Translations under genes and position numbers: made by a program
From: Methanolobus sp.
GTDB taxonomy: Archaea; Halobacteriota; Methanosarcinia; Methanosarcinales; Methanosarcinaceae
Assembly (NCBI GenBank): GCA_029762595.1
Contig: JARVGJ010000009.1
Location: forward strand, 19,612-83,611
Direction: 5' to 3'
DNA: 64,000 nucleotides
Shown: positions 54,148 through 62,790 of the stretch, in pieces
Layout: every line of letters begins with the position of its first letter
Numbering within the stretch: position 1 is the first letter of the stretch
The notes under the pieces: model-generated
Database searches by the model: none
What the model was told of the DNA's origin: nothing
The model's input: only the letters and a program-made list of their open reading frames with translations

Positions 54148-55230
54148 ATGGTAAATACGCTATCTCATCTGGGAATAGGGCTTCTGATAGCTTCAGTAGC
54201 AGGGCTAAGCAAAAGGCAGGTGCGGATAGTTGCCTTCATGGCAATACTTCCGGATCTTGATTTTATACTGAATTCACTTTTGATTGCCATTGATCAGAAC
54301 CTGAGTCATCAGACTTACAACACTCTTTATTATATAATGGGGCATCGTGAGTTCATGCACTCTGTCCTTTTTGCATTGATCGTGACCGCATACATAAATC
54401 TCAAGGAAAGGGACCTTAAATTGACAATAGCTTGCGGGGCAGCGATCTTGAGTCATGTATATCTTGACTATGTCACAAGCTGGAAGATGAGACCATTCTT
54501 TCCTTTTATAACAGAAGCTTCAACCATAGGTGCAATTGATTTTTTCGATCCTGTAGTTACGGTTATTTCTCTCATACCCGTTGTCTATATCCTGGTAGAG
54601 CATGCCAGGAGCAATAAGAACAATGGATTAAAAGGAATCAAAAGATTCCACGGTATTTTGAAGGACAGCAATAACTGGTTCCACGGTATTTCATCAGGCA
54701 ATCACAGAACACTTTACAGGAATCTTCTCATTGTGTTCACAATATGGTGTTTGTTAAGCCCTGTTGCAAAAGCCGTCCTAATAAACCACGTTGAGATAAA
54801 CGATGAAATTGATATTGATTACCAGAATTCCTATCCAATATCTCCCGGAAAATTCCTGTCAGCATACGTGCACAATGAAAGCCATTACCGTGTATTCACT
54901 TTGAGCTACTGGGCAGGAATCGAAAAGTGTACGTTTGTCCAAAAATATCCTGGTGGCAGAGGTGAGTACATAGAGTACATCCAAAGGGCTCAGACGCTTT
55001 ATGAGGGCAGCTTACCCAGTGAGGTGGACTACCCTGTATACAACGTGTCGGTTTCAGATTCCAGCGTGACAGTAACCCTCAGTGATGCAAGGAACGTTTT
55101 TTCTCAACACTGGGCATACTTTGATAGGGAGTATGTATTCGTTTTCGATAAAGATACTAACGATTATCATGTATATGTTAAAAGGCATGGGCAGAATGGT
55201 AAACCATTGCCTTTAAACCATTTTGAATGA
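54148..55230 (+). CDS. YdjM/LexA-regulated-type membrane metal-dependent hydrolase (DUF457)
   Basis: Membrane protein of 360 residues. The N-terminal half has the family motif NTLSHLGIGLLI, FMAILPDLDF, GHREFMHSVLFA and SHVYLDYVTSW, whose His/Asp residues form a putative metal site, with about five helices to residue 160. A further TM segment lies near 195-215 (IVFTIWCLLSPVAKAVLI), followed by an extracytoplasmic beta-rich domain of 150 residues. Described as a predicted membrane-bound hydrolase, substrate unknown. The start at 54148 (MVNTLSHLG) is preferred over 54118. Confidence 0.82.
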   Translation: MVNTLSHLGIGLLIASVAGLSKRQVRIVAFMAILPDLDFILNSLLIAIDQNLSHQTYNTLYYIMGHREFMHSVLFALIVTAYINLKERDLKLTIACGAAILSHVYLDYVTSWKMRPFFPFITEASTIGAIDFFDPVVTVISLIPVVYILVEHARSNKNNGLKGIKRFHGILKDSNNWFHGISSGNHRTLYRNLLIVFTIWCLLSPVAKAVLINHVEINDEIDIDYQNSYPISPGKFLSAYVHNESHYRVFTLSYWAGIEKCTFVQKYPGGRGEYIEYIQRAQTLYEGSLPSEVDYPVYNVSVSDSSVTVTLSDARNVFSQHWAYFDREYVFVFDKDTNDYHVYVKRHGQNGKPLPLNHFE

Positions 55231-55366
55231 TCATGTGGACATAAATCTCTTTATTAAGTTCACATCCTCTTAATTTTTGTTCATCTTCATAAAAATACCT
55301 ACAAACTCCTTATATATGAGTTCACAAGAACTACCAATTGTATTCAATTGCAAGGAGATTTTAATA

Positions 55367-55705
55367 TTGAGGGAAAATGAAAGCAATATGGTTATGGATA
55401 TCAAAATCCACGAATTCGTTAACAAGGACACATGGAACCTACATCTGGCCCTGCATGCTAACAACGTGTTGCTTGGAGTGGCTTTTGCAAATATTGGTAA
55501 CTCAAAGTACGATAACGAAACCGTGGTTGCGGCCATACAGAGTCTTAAGAACGAGTATTACAAGGCAATAGGTTCGCCTATGAGGTATCAGGATGGTAGC
55601 TTGACATTCCTTCCAGCGGATCCTGGTATCATCGCAAGAGGGTCACAGGACAAAAATGAGATGGACACGAAAAATGTTCCCTTTGCAGACAAAGTTGTGG
55701 CTTAA
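55367..55705 (+). CDS. Hypothetical protein, about 112 residues
   Basis: Soluble small protein not recognised: DIKIHEFVNKDTWNLHLALH, VLLGVAFANIGNSKYDNETV, QDGSLTFLPADPG. Start chosen at TTG 55367, which has AAGGAG 9 bp upstream. A TATA box (CTTATATATG, about 55308-55317) would start transcription near 55338, after the alternative ATG 55316. ATG 55388 is another option. Confidence 0.6.
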   Translation: MRENESNMVMDIKIHEFVNKDTWNLHLALHANNVLLGVAFANIGNSKYDNETVVAAIQSLKNEYYKAIGSPMRYQDGSLTFLPADPGIIARGSQDKNEMDTKNVPFADKVVA

Positions 55706-55712
55706 TCAAATT

Positions 55713-55804
55713 AATATAAATGCTGGCTTCAAAGATCCCCTCGGATAATGAATCCACCTTGCATTTGTAATTTTATTTGCTTTCAAACTGCCAGCATTTA
55801 TATT
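55713..55804. repeat. 15-bp perfect inverted repeat in a gene-free gap
   Basis: AATATAAATGCTGGC (55713-55727) pairs perfectly with its complement at 55790-55804, 62 bp apart. It begins 8 bp after a stop codon. No target duplication is visible, so a small transposon is not supported; a long hairpin terminator or two facing TATA-containing sites are alternatives. Confidence 0.6.
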
Positions 55805-55900
55805 TCCATTTAAATTTCATGTATGGTGATCAATGAAAGCAGACATATGATAGCATGTGGCCTTATCTTAGGGTATTTTGAATTTCATATCTATTTTTAA

Positions 55901-55950
55901 TTATATATAAATTATTTTTTTGTATTTAGTTTGTTTTTGCGACGTCGCAA
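55901..55950 (+). promoter_or_regulatory. Promoter with perfect 14-bp palindrome before the winged-helix/molybdo-oxidoreductase/ccm genes
   Basis: A TATA box, TTATATATAA (55901-55910), is followed by the perfect palindrome TTGCGACGTCGCAA at 55937-55950, GC-rich in an otherwise AT-rich region. The predicted transcription start falls at or just before the palindrome, the classic place for a repressor site. The first gene after it encodes a winged-helix protein whose start has AAGGAGG, so autoregulation is likely. Binding is not proven. Confidence 0.65.
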
Positions 55951-55998
55951 TGGTTTTAATAACATGGTGCCATACACAATTTAAGGAGGATTAGGACT

Positions 55999-56295
55999 AT
56001 GCTGGATGATGAACTGGATGATATGATGTGCTCAAGACCTTCTGAGAGGGAACGTGTAAAAGCCGAACACGAGCTTGCTCATAAAGCAGCCTCTCATCCT
56101 GTAAGGAGGCAATTGATCAGGGAAATTGGCGCGTTTGGTGCTATGAAGGCCGAACTCCTTGAAAGGACAGAACTCGATGGGAAGGTGTTCAAATACCACA
56201 CTGAATTTCTGATAAACGGTGAATTTCTCAACATCATCGAAGATAAGTATTTTCTCAGTGCTAAGGGCCTTGAGCTGCTGGCCATTATCAAATAA
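55999..56295 (+). CDS. Winged-helix regulator at the head of the cytochrome c maturation region
   Basis: A 98-residue HTH protein: EHELAHKAASHPVRRQLIRE, IGAFGAMKAELLERTELDGK, then KYHTEFLINGEFLNIIEDKY and FLSAKGLELLAIIK. The acidic N-terminus (MLDDELDDMMC) carries one Cys. AAGGAGG lies 11 bp before the ATG. It sits directly behind the 14-bp palindrome and 83 bp before the molybdo-oxidoreductase gene on the same strand. Confidence 0.82.
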   Translation: MLDDELDDMMCSRPSERERVKAEHELAHKAASHPVRRQLIREIGAFGAMKAELLERTELDGKVFKYHTEFLINGEFLNIIEDKYFLSAKGLELLAIIK

Positions 56296-56378
56296 ACCCG
56301 GAACAAAATAAAACGGAAAATATCCTGACAGGTCACTGAAAAAGATATCTCACTGGAAATAAGAAGGTAAGTCATCTC

Positions 56379-57053
56379 ATGTTTGTTAAAAGCCCGGTAA
56401 CTGCTGTGTTGATCACACTCATCTTTATGTTTTTTATATTGGTGCCTGGTTCCGGCTGCATCGAAGATTTCCAACATAATGCCAATATCTCCGGGGAGGC
56501 AAGTGAGTTTGAGGGACAGATGCTTACTCCCATTTCTAAACAGCGTAACAATGCCATAGAGGGTATCCAGTATATAGACAGGGATTCATATGAACTGCAT
56601 ATCTATGGATTGGTTGAAAGACCTGTTAATCTGAGTTATGACCGGCTATTGGCTTATCCTTCTGTTATCAGGTTCGTTCGACTGGACTGTGTTGAAGGCT
56701 GGGGTTTTGATGCGAAATGGACGGGTGTATCGCTTAATACTTTGCTCAATGAGACAGGAGTCCACAGTACAGCCACCACTGTGATATTCTATTCGGCTGA
56801 CGGTTATTCCACCGGACTTGATCTTGACTACCTTGTTGAAAACGATATAATGCTGGCTTACAGGATCAACGATGTAACATTACCTGCTGACAGGGGTTTC
56901 CCTCTTCAGCTTGTAGCAGAAGGCAAATATGGATACAAGTGGGCAAAATGGATAACCTCTATAGAGATCACAGATGAATCATATAAAGGATACTGGGAAA
57001 ACGTAGGGTACAGCAATAATGCAGATGTTGGCGGACCGGCCTTTGAGAGATGA
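56379..57053 (+). CDS. Molybdopterin-dependent oxidoreductase (sulfite oxidase-like) lipoprotein
   Basis: Exported protein of 224 residues: lipoprotein-type signal ending VPGSGC (Cys27), then a sulfite-oxidase/MsrP-like molybdopterin domain. Key features are YELHIYGLVERPVNLSYDRL and the molybdenum-ligand Cys in VRLDCVEGWGFDAKWTGV. GYSTGLDLDYL and RGFPLQLVAEGKYGYKWAKW follow. It lacks the C-terminal dimerisation domain of true sulfite oxidases. It would act outside the membrane, passing electrons to a carrier such as a c-type cytochrome, which fits the following ccm genes. Substrate unknown. Confidence 0.88.
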   Translation: MFVKSPVTAVLITLIFMFFILVPGSGCIEDFQHNANISGEASEFEGQMLTPISKQRNNAIEGIQYIDRDSYELHIYGLVERPVNLSYDRLLAYPSVIRFVRLDCVEGWGFDAKWTGVSLNTLLNETGVHSTATTVIFYSADGYSTGLDLDYLVENDIMLAYRINDVTLPADRGFPLQLVAEGKYGYKWAKWITSIEITDESYKGYWENVGYSNNADVGGPAFER

Positions 57054-57195
57054 CCCTTAAAGCAGATTCTTACCATATCCCCTGCATATGTCCTTAGTTC
57101 ATGTTCTTTTATGTCTTATCTTTTTGAATATTCAGGAGAGGATCTTGTGATCCGGCACAAAACGTTAATCTATGCAGGTCATAAATATAGCTCCA

Positions 57196-57942
57196 ATGGA
57201 CTCTATCATTTCAATTACCGGTCTTTCCAAGAGTTTTGGCCTGCGCAAGGCACTGGATGGTATCGATCTTGAGATACATAAAGGTGAATTTGTTGCCATA
57301 TTTGGTCCCAACGGGGCAGGTAAGACCACTCTTTTAAAGATCATATCAACTGTATCCGAGCCAACAAGAGGTTCTGTAGTCATTAATGGGCTAGACAGCA
57401 AAACGGATCCAAACGTCATAAGAGGAATGATAGGTGCAATATCCCATGAGACCTATCTTTATGATGAGCTTACGGCAAAGGAGAATCTTTTGTTCTTTTC
57501 ACGTATCTATGGTGTTGAAAAGAGCGCTATGCAGGAGCAGGTGGACAAACTCCTCAAAAGTGTCAAACTCTTCAACCGTGCAGATGAGAGGGTCGGATCT
57601 TTCTCAAGGGGGATGAAACAGCGACTTTCCATCGCAAGGGCTTTGCTGCACAGCCCTGTACTATTGCTGATGGACGAACCTTATACAGGACTTGACCAGC
57701 AGGCTGCTGAGAATTTCGAGCGTGTCCTTATGAACACCGGAAGTTCTGAAGTTACCAGGATAATGATCACCCATAATATTGAACGGGCTTTTGAGCTGTG
57801 TGACCGCATGCTTATAATGGACAGGGGAAAGATACTCTTTGATAAAATGAAAAAGGATATCTGCAGTGCCCCTGAATTCAGGCAGGAGTATCTTTCCATC
57901 GTAGAGAAGGATATCGATGAAGAAGGGATTAGCAATTATTAA
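57196..57942 (+). CDS. ccmA: Heme exporter ATP-binding protein CcmA
   Basis: ABC ATPase of 248 residues: SISITG-type start (SIISITGLSKSFGLRKALDG), Walker A FGPNGAGKTT, signature FSRGMKQRLSIARAL, Walker B LLMDEPYTGLD. Assigned CcmA because ccmB and ccmC follow directly (15 bp to ccmB). With CcmB and CcmC it releases heme-loaded CcmE during cytochrome c maturation. ATG 57172 would add eight residues. The upstream GGAGAGG near 57135 may belong to another short frame. Confidence 0.85.
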   Translation: MDSIISITGLSKSFGLRKALDGIDLEIHKGEFVAIFGPNGAGKTTLLKIISTVSEPTRGSVVINGLDSKTDPNVIRGMIGAISHETYLYDELTAKENLLFFSRIYGVEKSAMQEQVDKLLKSVKLFNRADERVGSFSRGMKQRLSIARALLHSPVLLLMDEPYTGLDQQAAENFERVLMNTGSSEVTRIMITHNIERAFELCDRMLIMDRGKILFDKMKKDICSAPEFRQEYLSIVEKDIDEEGISNY

Positions 57943-57957
57943 GGCAGTGGAGACATT

Positions 57958-58641
57958 GTGACAGCTATGATAAAAAGCATCCATATTGCAGCAAAGGACC
58001 TGAGGTCTGAGTTCCGTACAAAGCAGATGCTCAATTCCATGCTTATCTTCTCACTGGTGGTTATTGTTATATTCAGCATCTCATTCGGTGAGCTGCTGGG
58101 ACGCCCGGAGATGGTCTCACAACTTGCTCCGGGTGTGCTATGGATAGCTTTCACCTTTGCAGGTACTCTTGGACTCTCTCGTGCCTTTGCCGCAGAGGTG
58201 GAGAACGGATGCCTTGAAGGTCTTAAACTCTCACCCATTGACCGAAGTTCTATCTATATCGGAAAGACAATATCTGGATCATTATTGATGTTTGCTGTTG
58301 AGTTGCTGACTATACCTATCTTTATCATATTGTTCAATTACAGCATAAGCGGAATATTCGGGCTTGCAGTGGTCATCTTTCTCGGGACTGTAGGTTTCAT
58401 GAGTGTGGGCACCCTGCTCTCCGCACTCACGGTCAGCACAAGAACAAGGGAGATAATGCTCCCTGTGCTCTTGTTACCGCTTATCATACCTGTGATTATC
58501 CCTGCGGTCATGGCAACCGGGAAGATACTTGCAGACGGGAACATTGGAAATATAATGACCGAACTTCGCCTGCTCCTCGTATATGACCTGATCTTCCTTG
58601 CTGTGGGACAACTGGTTTTTGAATATACTATAATGGACTGA
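57958..58641 (+). CDS. ccmB: Heme exporter protein CcmB
   Basis: Membrane protein of 227 residues with six helices: AAKDLRSEFRTKQMLNSMLI, then SFGELLGRPEMVSQLAPGVL, ENGCLEGLKLSPIDRSSIYI and LPVLLLPLIIPVIIPAVMAT, all typical of CcmB. GTG 57958 has GTGGAG upstream; ATG 57967 is an alternative. Membrane partner of CcmA. Confidence 0.92.
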   Translation: MTAMIKSIHIAAKDLRSEFRTKQMLNSMLIFSLVVIVIFSISFGELLGRPEMVSQLAPGVLWIAFTFAGTLGLSRAFAAEVENGCLEGLKLSPIDRSSIYIGKTISGSLLMFAVELLTIPIFIILFNYSISGIFGLAVVIFLGTVGFMSVGTLLSALTVSTRTREIMLPVLLLPLIIPVIIPAVMATGKILADGNIGNIMTELRLLLVYDLIFLAVGQLVFEYTIMD

Positions 58642-58782
58642 AGCAGACGGAAGCAGGCTGAAGGTTTCTGCTTCTTTTTAACAGGAAACTGGCCTATCAT
58701 GGTCCCGGTATTCCTGCACTCAGGTGAACACCCTTATGAAAAACATTTAAACAGGCAGTCACTATAAAGCAGAGGAACAAAT

Positions 58783-59487
58783 ATGCTGATAAACAGGAAT
58801 AAAGAAAGGATAATTGCCGCTGTCACGGTACCTGTCATGTTAACTGCAATATGGATGATCTTTTTCTACCTGCCGCCTATGAAGGGTAATGCCGGTGAGG
58901 TACTTGACAGCAGTTTCAACATATTCTATTTCCACATGCCCATAGCAATTGTGGCGTACCTGGCGTTCACATTTGTATTCATTGCAAGCATCATGCAGCT
59001 TAAAAGCAACAGCCGCAAATGGGATATCATTGCCCATTCTGCAGCCGAGGTGGGTGTTGTATTTGCTTTCCTTGTCCTTGTCACGGGTTCTATCTGGGCA
59101 AAAGCTGCATGGGGATGGTACTGGATATGGGAGCCCAGACTTACAACATCACTTGCACTATTCCTTGTATACCTTGCCTACCTGATGCTTCGCCAGGCAA
59201 TTGAGGATCCTGGGAAAAGAGCACGCCTTGCGGCTGTCTTCGGGGTGCTGGGTTTCCTTTCAGTTCCCTTAAGTTTTTTGTCGATACGTCTTTGGCGCTC
59301 AAATCACCCGCTGATGTTTGGCGGTTCTTCATACGGAAGCAGCGGCGGGGGTCTTGAAGGCATCTCACTGCAGCTTACACTGGCAGTCAATATGCTGGCA
59401 TTTATGCTGCTGTTCATATCGATGCTTATCTACAGGATCAATAATGAGGCGTTGAAGGAAGAGATAGAAGCATCCAACAATGCATGA
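58783..59487 (+). CDS. ccmC: Heme handling protein CcmC
   Basis: Cytochrome c biogenesis protein of 234 residues with six helices. The tryptophan-rich heme-handling signature is WGWYWIWEPRLTTSLALFLV (compare WGxWWxWDxRLT), flanked by the conserved His in IFYFHMPIAIV and RLWRSNHPLMF. It attaches heme to CcmE. Neither ccmE nor ccmF is in this window, so maturation must be completed by genes elsewhere. RBS AGAGGAAC precedes the ATG. Confidence 0.94.
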   Translation: MLINRNKERIIAAVTVPVMLTAIWMIFFYLPPMKGNAGEVLDSSFNIFYFHMPIAIVAYLAFTFVFIASIMQLKSNSRKWDIIAHSAAEVGVVFAFLVLVTGSIWAKAAWGWYWIWEPRLTTSLALFLVYLAYLMLRQAIEDPGKRARLAAVFGVLGFLSVPLSFLSIRLWRSNHPLMFGGSSYGSSGGGLEGISLQLTLAVNMLAFMLLFISMLIYRINNEALKEEIEASNNA

Positions 59488-59545
59488 GTCTAAGAAAAGC
59501 AGAGTCTAAGAAAAGCATATAAGCCATCTGTCTTAATATTCCTAT

Positions 59546-60637
59546 ATGTTCTTCAAACCTATAAGACTGGGAAATATGGATGTACCGAATCGTTTTGTGC
59601 GCTCTGCAACACATGAGTGGATGGCAGACCCCGATGGCACGCCCACTGGCAGGATAGGTGATCTTTATGAAGATCTTGCACGCAATGAAGTAGGGCTCAT
59701 TATCACAGGGTATGCATACGTCAATCCGAAAGGTAAAAGCGACCATCTGCAGCAGGGTATCTATGATGACAGGTTCGTAGAGCCTTACAAAAAGATCGTT
59801 TCAGGGGTACACAGACACAAAAGCAAGATCGTTATGCAGATTGTACACGGTGGCAGGCAGAGCATGCTCAGTGCCCAAAACCCAATTATGCTTGCACCTT
59901 CTGCGGTGACCATCACTACAAACGGAGTAACTCCGGAGGAAATGACAGAAGCAGAGATACTGGATACGATAGATGACTTTGCCAATGCTGCAAGAAGGGC
60001 AAAGGAAGCGGGTTTTGATGGGGTTCAGTTGCATTGTGCCCACGGTTTTTTGCTCAGTAACTTTATTTCCCCATACACCAACAGGCGTAAGGACAGGTGG
60101 GGGGGTTCCACAGAGAAGAGGACCCGGATAATTGTGGACATCATCATCCGTATACGGGAAATGGCTGGAGAGGATTTCCCCGTTCTTGTAAAGATGAATG
60201 CAACAGATGGCTTTCCTCCGGGCAGGAAGAATGTCCTCGATGCTCCGGAATGCGTTGAGATAGCAAAGATACTTGCTGCAAATGGTGTCTGTGCCATTGA
60301 GGTAAGTGGTGGCATTGCTGAGGCAGGGGATGAGCTGTTCAGGACAAAGATAGGCGTACCGGAAGAAGAAGCCTATTACAGGGACTACTCTAAAATGATA
60401 AAGGAAGCTGTGGACGTTCCGGTGATCCTTGTCGGAGGCATACGTTCAAGAGCTGTCATGGAAAAGATGCTTGCAGAGGATTATGCAGACATGATATCCC
60501 TGTGCAGGCCGCTTATATGTGAACCTGACCTTGTTGTAAAGATCAGCAATGGTGAAACAGATGTGGCAAAATGTGTGTCATGCAATTTGTGCTCTGATGA
60601 GACCGGGATAAAATGTAACTATGATTTTGCCGAATGA
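59546..60637 (+). CDS. NADH:flavin oxidoreductase, Old Yellow Enzyme family
   Basis: FMN-dependent TIM-barrel oxidoreductase of 363 residues: LGNMDVPNRFVRSATHEWMA at the start, QIVHGGRQSM, and the active-site HCAHGFLLSNFISPYTNRRK with RWGGSTEKR. The C-terminus keeps CVSCNLCSDETGIKC, a four-cysteine pattern like the [4Fe-4S] site of 2,4-dienoyl-CoA reductases, but the FAD/NAD domain of those larger enzymes is absent. The substrate is an activated alkene, not further known. Its end overlaps the convergent HAD gene by 19 bp. Confidence 0.92.
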   Translation: MFFKPIRLGNMDVPNRFVRSATHEWMADPDGTPTGRIGDLYEDLARNEVGLIITGYAYVNPKGKSDHLQQGIYDDRFVEPYKKIVSGVHRHKSKIVMQIVHGGRQSMLSAQNPIMLAPSAVTITTNGVTPEEMTEAEILDTIDDFANAARRAKEAGFDGVQLHCAHGFLLSNFISPYTNRRKDRWGGSTEKRTRIIVDIIIRIREMAGEDFPVLVKMNATDGFPPGRKNVLDAPECVEIAKILAANGVCAIEVSGGIAEAGDELFRTKIGVPEEEAYYRDYSKMIKEAVDVPVILVGGIRSRAVMEKMLAEDYADMISLCRPLICEPDLVVKISNGETDVAKCVSCNLCSDETGIKCNYDFAE

Positions 60638-61302
60638 TCGCATTTGTATGAGGGTTCAAGTCCAAGCAGGAATTCTATCAGGTGCGTGTGGTCCTCTATG
60701 ACAATGTCTGCCTGATTGAATTTCCCCGAATCAAGGTATGTTGGCACTGCTACACAGCACAAACCTGCTTTTTTTGCAGCCTCTACACCCATGGGTGCAT
60801 TTTCGATCACTATCCCTTCCTCCTTTTTTATACCAAGCATTTCCACAGCTTTGAGGTAAGGTTCAGGTGAAGGTTTACCTTTTTTAACATCATCTGCACT
60901 TACAATATTATCAAATATCCCTGGATATTTCGAGTTTAGTATATCATGCACTATAGGCCTGTCAGATCCTGAGACCACAGCAAGGTCGAATCTTTCCTTA
61001 AGTTCTGTGAGGCATTCCTGCATACCATCAAAGACCTTAAGTTTGACTATCCTGTTAAATTCGGCAATATATCTCTCTACGATATCCTGTATGTCATAAA
61101 CAGAAATGTCCCGAGCTCCTTTTTCAAGCAGGTATGTAATTATATCCGCAGTCCTCTCTCCTTCCCTTTCAAAGATATCCTGGCGGTCCATTTCCACGCC
61201 TATCTGCTTAAAGATATTTTCTACTGCCTGTGCATGGTAGGACATAGAATCCACCAGCACACCATCCATGTCAAATATTAATGCCTTTAACAGAGTTCTC
61301 AC
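60619..61302 (-). CDS. HAD-superfamily hydrolase (beta-phosphoglucomutase-like)
   Basis: Phosphatase or phosphomutase of 227 residues: ALIFDMDGVLVDSMSYHAQA (motif I, Asp nucleophile), VVSGSDRPIV (motif II), KKGKPSPEPYLKAVEMLGI (motif III) and VIENAPMGVEAAKKAGL (motif IV). The helical cap places it in subfamily IA. Substrate unknown. It starts at GTG 61302. Convergent, with a 19-bp overlap at its 3' end. Confidence 0.9.
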   Translation of the reverse strand: MRTLLKALIFDMDGVLVDSMSYHAQAVENIFKQIGVEMDRQDIFEREGERTADIITYLLEKGARDISVYDIQDIVERYIAEFNRIVKLKVFDGMQECLTELKERFDLAVVSGSDRPIVHDILNSKYPGIFDNIVSADDVKKGKPSPEPYLKAVEMLGIKKEEGIVIENAPMGVEAAKKAGLCCVAVPTYLDSGKFNQADIVIEDHTHLIEFLLGLEPSYKCDHSAKS

Positions 61303-61399
61303 CTTCTGGGATTAGCATCTTCCTGCATCCTATAAACCTTTTTTCTTCATGCTTTGAGTTTTTGTGACTGCCTTCTGGCTGGTATAGAGCCATCATCCC

Positions 61400-61485
61400 G
61401 TGCATTATTCTGATAAAGTGCATTGTTTTTGCTAAAGTACATTATTTTGATAAAAGATAATTTTTGGAACTGATACTATAAATAG
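61400..61485 (+). promoter_or_regulatory. Three tandem ~19-bp repeats next to a TATA box, upstream of the tlyA-like gene
   Basis: Three adjacent imperfect copies, GTGCATTATTCTGATAAA (61400-61417), GTGCATTGTTTTTGCTAAA (61418-61436) and GTACATTATTTTGATAAAA (61437-61455), lie 20 bp before ACTATAAATAG (61475-61485), a good TATA box. Predicted start is close to the ATG at 61509, so the message may be leaderless. Repeats upstream of the TATA box look like activator sites. Confidence 0.5.
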
Positions 61486-61508
61486 TCCGGTTCCTTATTA
61501 CTTAAACC

Positions 61509-62183
61509 ATGAGATTGGATGCATACCTTGTGGAAACTGGCTGTTTCAGGTCCAGGGGCAGGGCCAAGAATGCAATACTCACTGGCTGCATAAGGGTTGA
61601 TGGTGTTGTGGTTAAAAAGCCTTCCAAAGATATCAATGCAGGTGCTGATGTGGATGTGGAGGAAGGTTTTGATATGCCCAGGGGCTACTTCAAGCTTAAA
61701 AGGATACAGGATGCAACAGGTATTATTGTTGCAGGTGACAGGGTCCTTGATCTGGGATCAAGCGCAGGGGGATTTTTGATGCTGGCATCAGAAATTGCGG
61801 CATCTGTCAAAGGTGTGGAATACAGCCGGGATTTTATGCAGGACCTTGAAAAGGTGACCCGGGAGAGGGAAAACGTCTCGGTCATTCTTGGGGATGTATT
61901 CCGGATACCATTGGAGGATATGTCATCGGAGGAAGTGGATGTGATACTCAGTGACATTACCCTTGAGCCCGTGGATTCCCTGGCAGCTCTTGAGAGAGTG
62001 CTTCCATTGTTAAAGGAGAACGGCAAATTGCTTCAGGTGATAAAGACCGAGAAGCAACAGGACCATGGACCTGTATTGGAAAATATCAGATCGCTTGGCC
62101 TTGAGATCATTGAGGTGCTGGGGTCGGAAAAACAAGAGATCTACATCATTGCACAGAAGTCCATTGACGGCGGATCAAGGTGA
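61509..62183 (+). CDS. S4-domain TlyA-like RNA methyltransferase
   Basis: A 224-residue protein: an S4 RNA-binding domain at residues 1-55 (RLDAYLVETGCFRSRGRAKN, TGCIRVDGVVVKKPSKDI), then a FtsJ-type Rossmann methyltransferase fold with VLDLGSSAGGFLMLASEI, VEYSRDFM and ILSDITLEP. TlyA methylates rRNA 2'-O positions in bacteria; the archaeal target is unknown. No ribosome-binding site, in keeping with a leaderless start. The DUF2119 gene follows 1 bp after its stop. Confidence 0.87.
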   Translation: MRLDAYLVETGCFRSRGRAKNAILTGCIRVDGVVVKKPSKDINAGADVDVEEGFDMPRGYFKLKRIQDATGIIVAGDRVLDLGSSAGGFLMLASEIAASVKGVEYSRDFMQDLEKVTRERENVSVILGDVFRIPLEDMSSEEVDVILSDITLEPVDSLAALERVLPLLKENGKLLQVIKTEKQQDHGPVLENIRSLGLEIIEVLGSEKQEIYIIAQKSIDGGSR

Positions 62184-62184
62184 A

Positions 62185-62790
62185 ATGGTCGATATGTCTT
62201 ACAGGATGCTTGGAGAAGGAAAACCTGTCAGGTTGTTCGTGGCGGGTCTGCATGGTGATGAGTGGAAGGATACATCGGATATCCTTGAGAATATAAGGGC
62301 TCCCAGTGTGGGAAGTCTTGCGGTTATCCCTCTTGTGAGCAAGGGTGATTATATCTCAACACTTGATGAAAGATACTTTGAAGATATTGGGAATCCCATT
62401 ATAGAGGCTGTTGAAGAACTTATGCCTGATATCTATATCGAGATCCATTCATATTCTGCCGAAAATCTCAAAAAGCTCACCGAACCTGAAAGACTGAACC
62501 GTATAGGTGTGCCTGCCTTCAGCAGACTTGATAATGATGTGCTTCTGGGCTCGGTCGCTCCCTACATCCGAAGGAAGTATTTCCCCCAGGAGGCGCTCTG
62601 CCTTACGTTTGAGATCCAGAAAGGTAACCAGCTTTCTAAAATGTATGCAATAAAGATCATTGACCGGATGAAAGAATTCACCTCAAAGGAGACTTTCCTC
62701 AATTGTATGCTTAAAAGGTATCCACAGCAGGCACAAAAGGCTATTGATGATTACAGGAACTTCTATGGTTTACCCCATGGGGAAATATAG
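62185..62790 (+). CDS. DUF2119 family protein
   Basis: A 201-residue soluble protein of the archaeal DUF2119 family: GKPVRLFVAGLHGDEWKDTS (a zinc-carboxypeptidase-like HGDE), VIPLVSKGDYIST, DIYIEIHSYSAENLKKLTEP, and ALCLTFEIQKGN. The HGDE, IEIH and E-x-Q residues resemble the aspartoacylase/M14 zinc site, suggesting a metallohydrolase, but this is my inference. ATG 62185 is 1 bp past the tlyA-like stop; ATG 62194 is possible. Probably cotranscribed with it. Confidence 0.82.
   Translation: MVDMSYRMLGEGKPVRLFVAGLHGDEWKDTSDILENIRAPSVGSLAVIPLVSKGDYISTLDERYFEDIGNPIIEAVEELMPDIYIEIHSYSAENLKKLTEPERLNRIGVPAFSRLDNDVLLGSVAPYIRRKYFPQEALCLTFEIQKGNQLSKMYAIKIIDRMKEFTSKETFLNCMLKRYPQQAQKAIDDYRNFYGLPHGEI

Noticed and set aside
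43426..55705. Defence island or prophage in the stretch of small unknown genes
   Set aside because: No integrase, restriction, toxin-antitoxin, Cas or phage structural gene is recognisable; the genes are mixed with ordinary metabolic ones.
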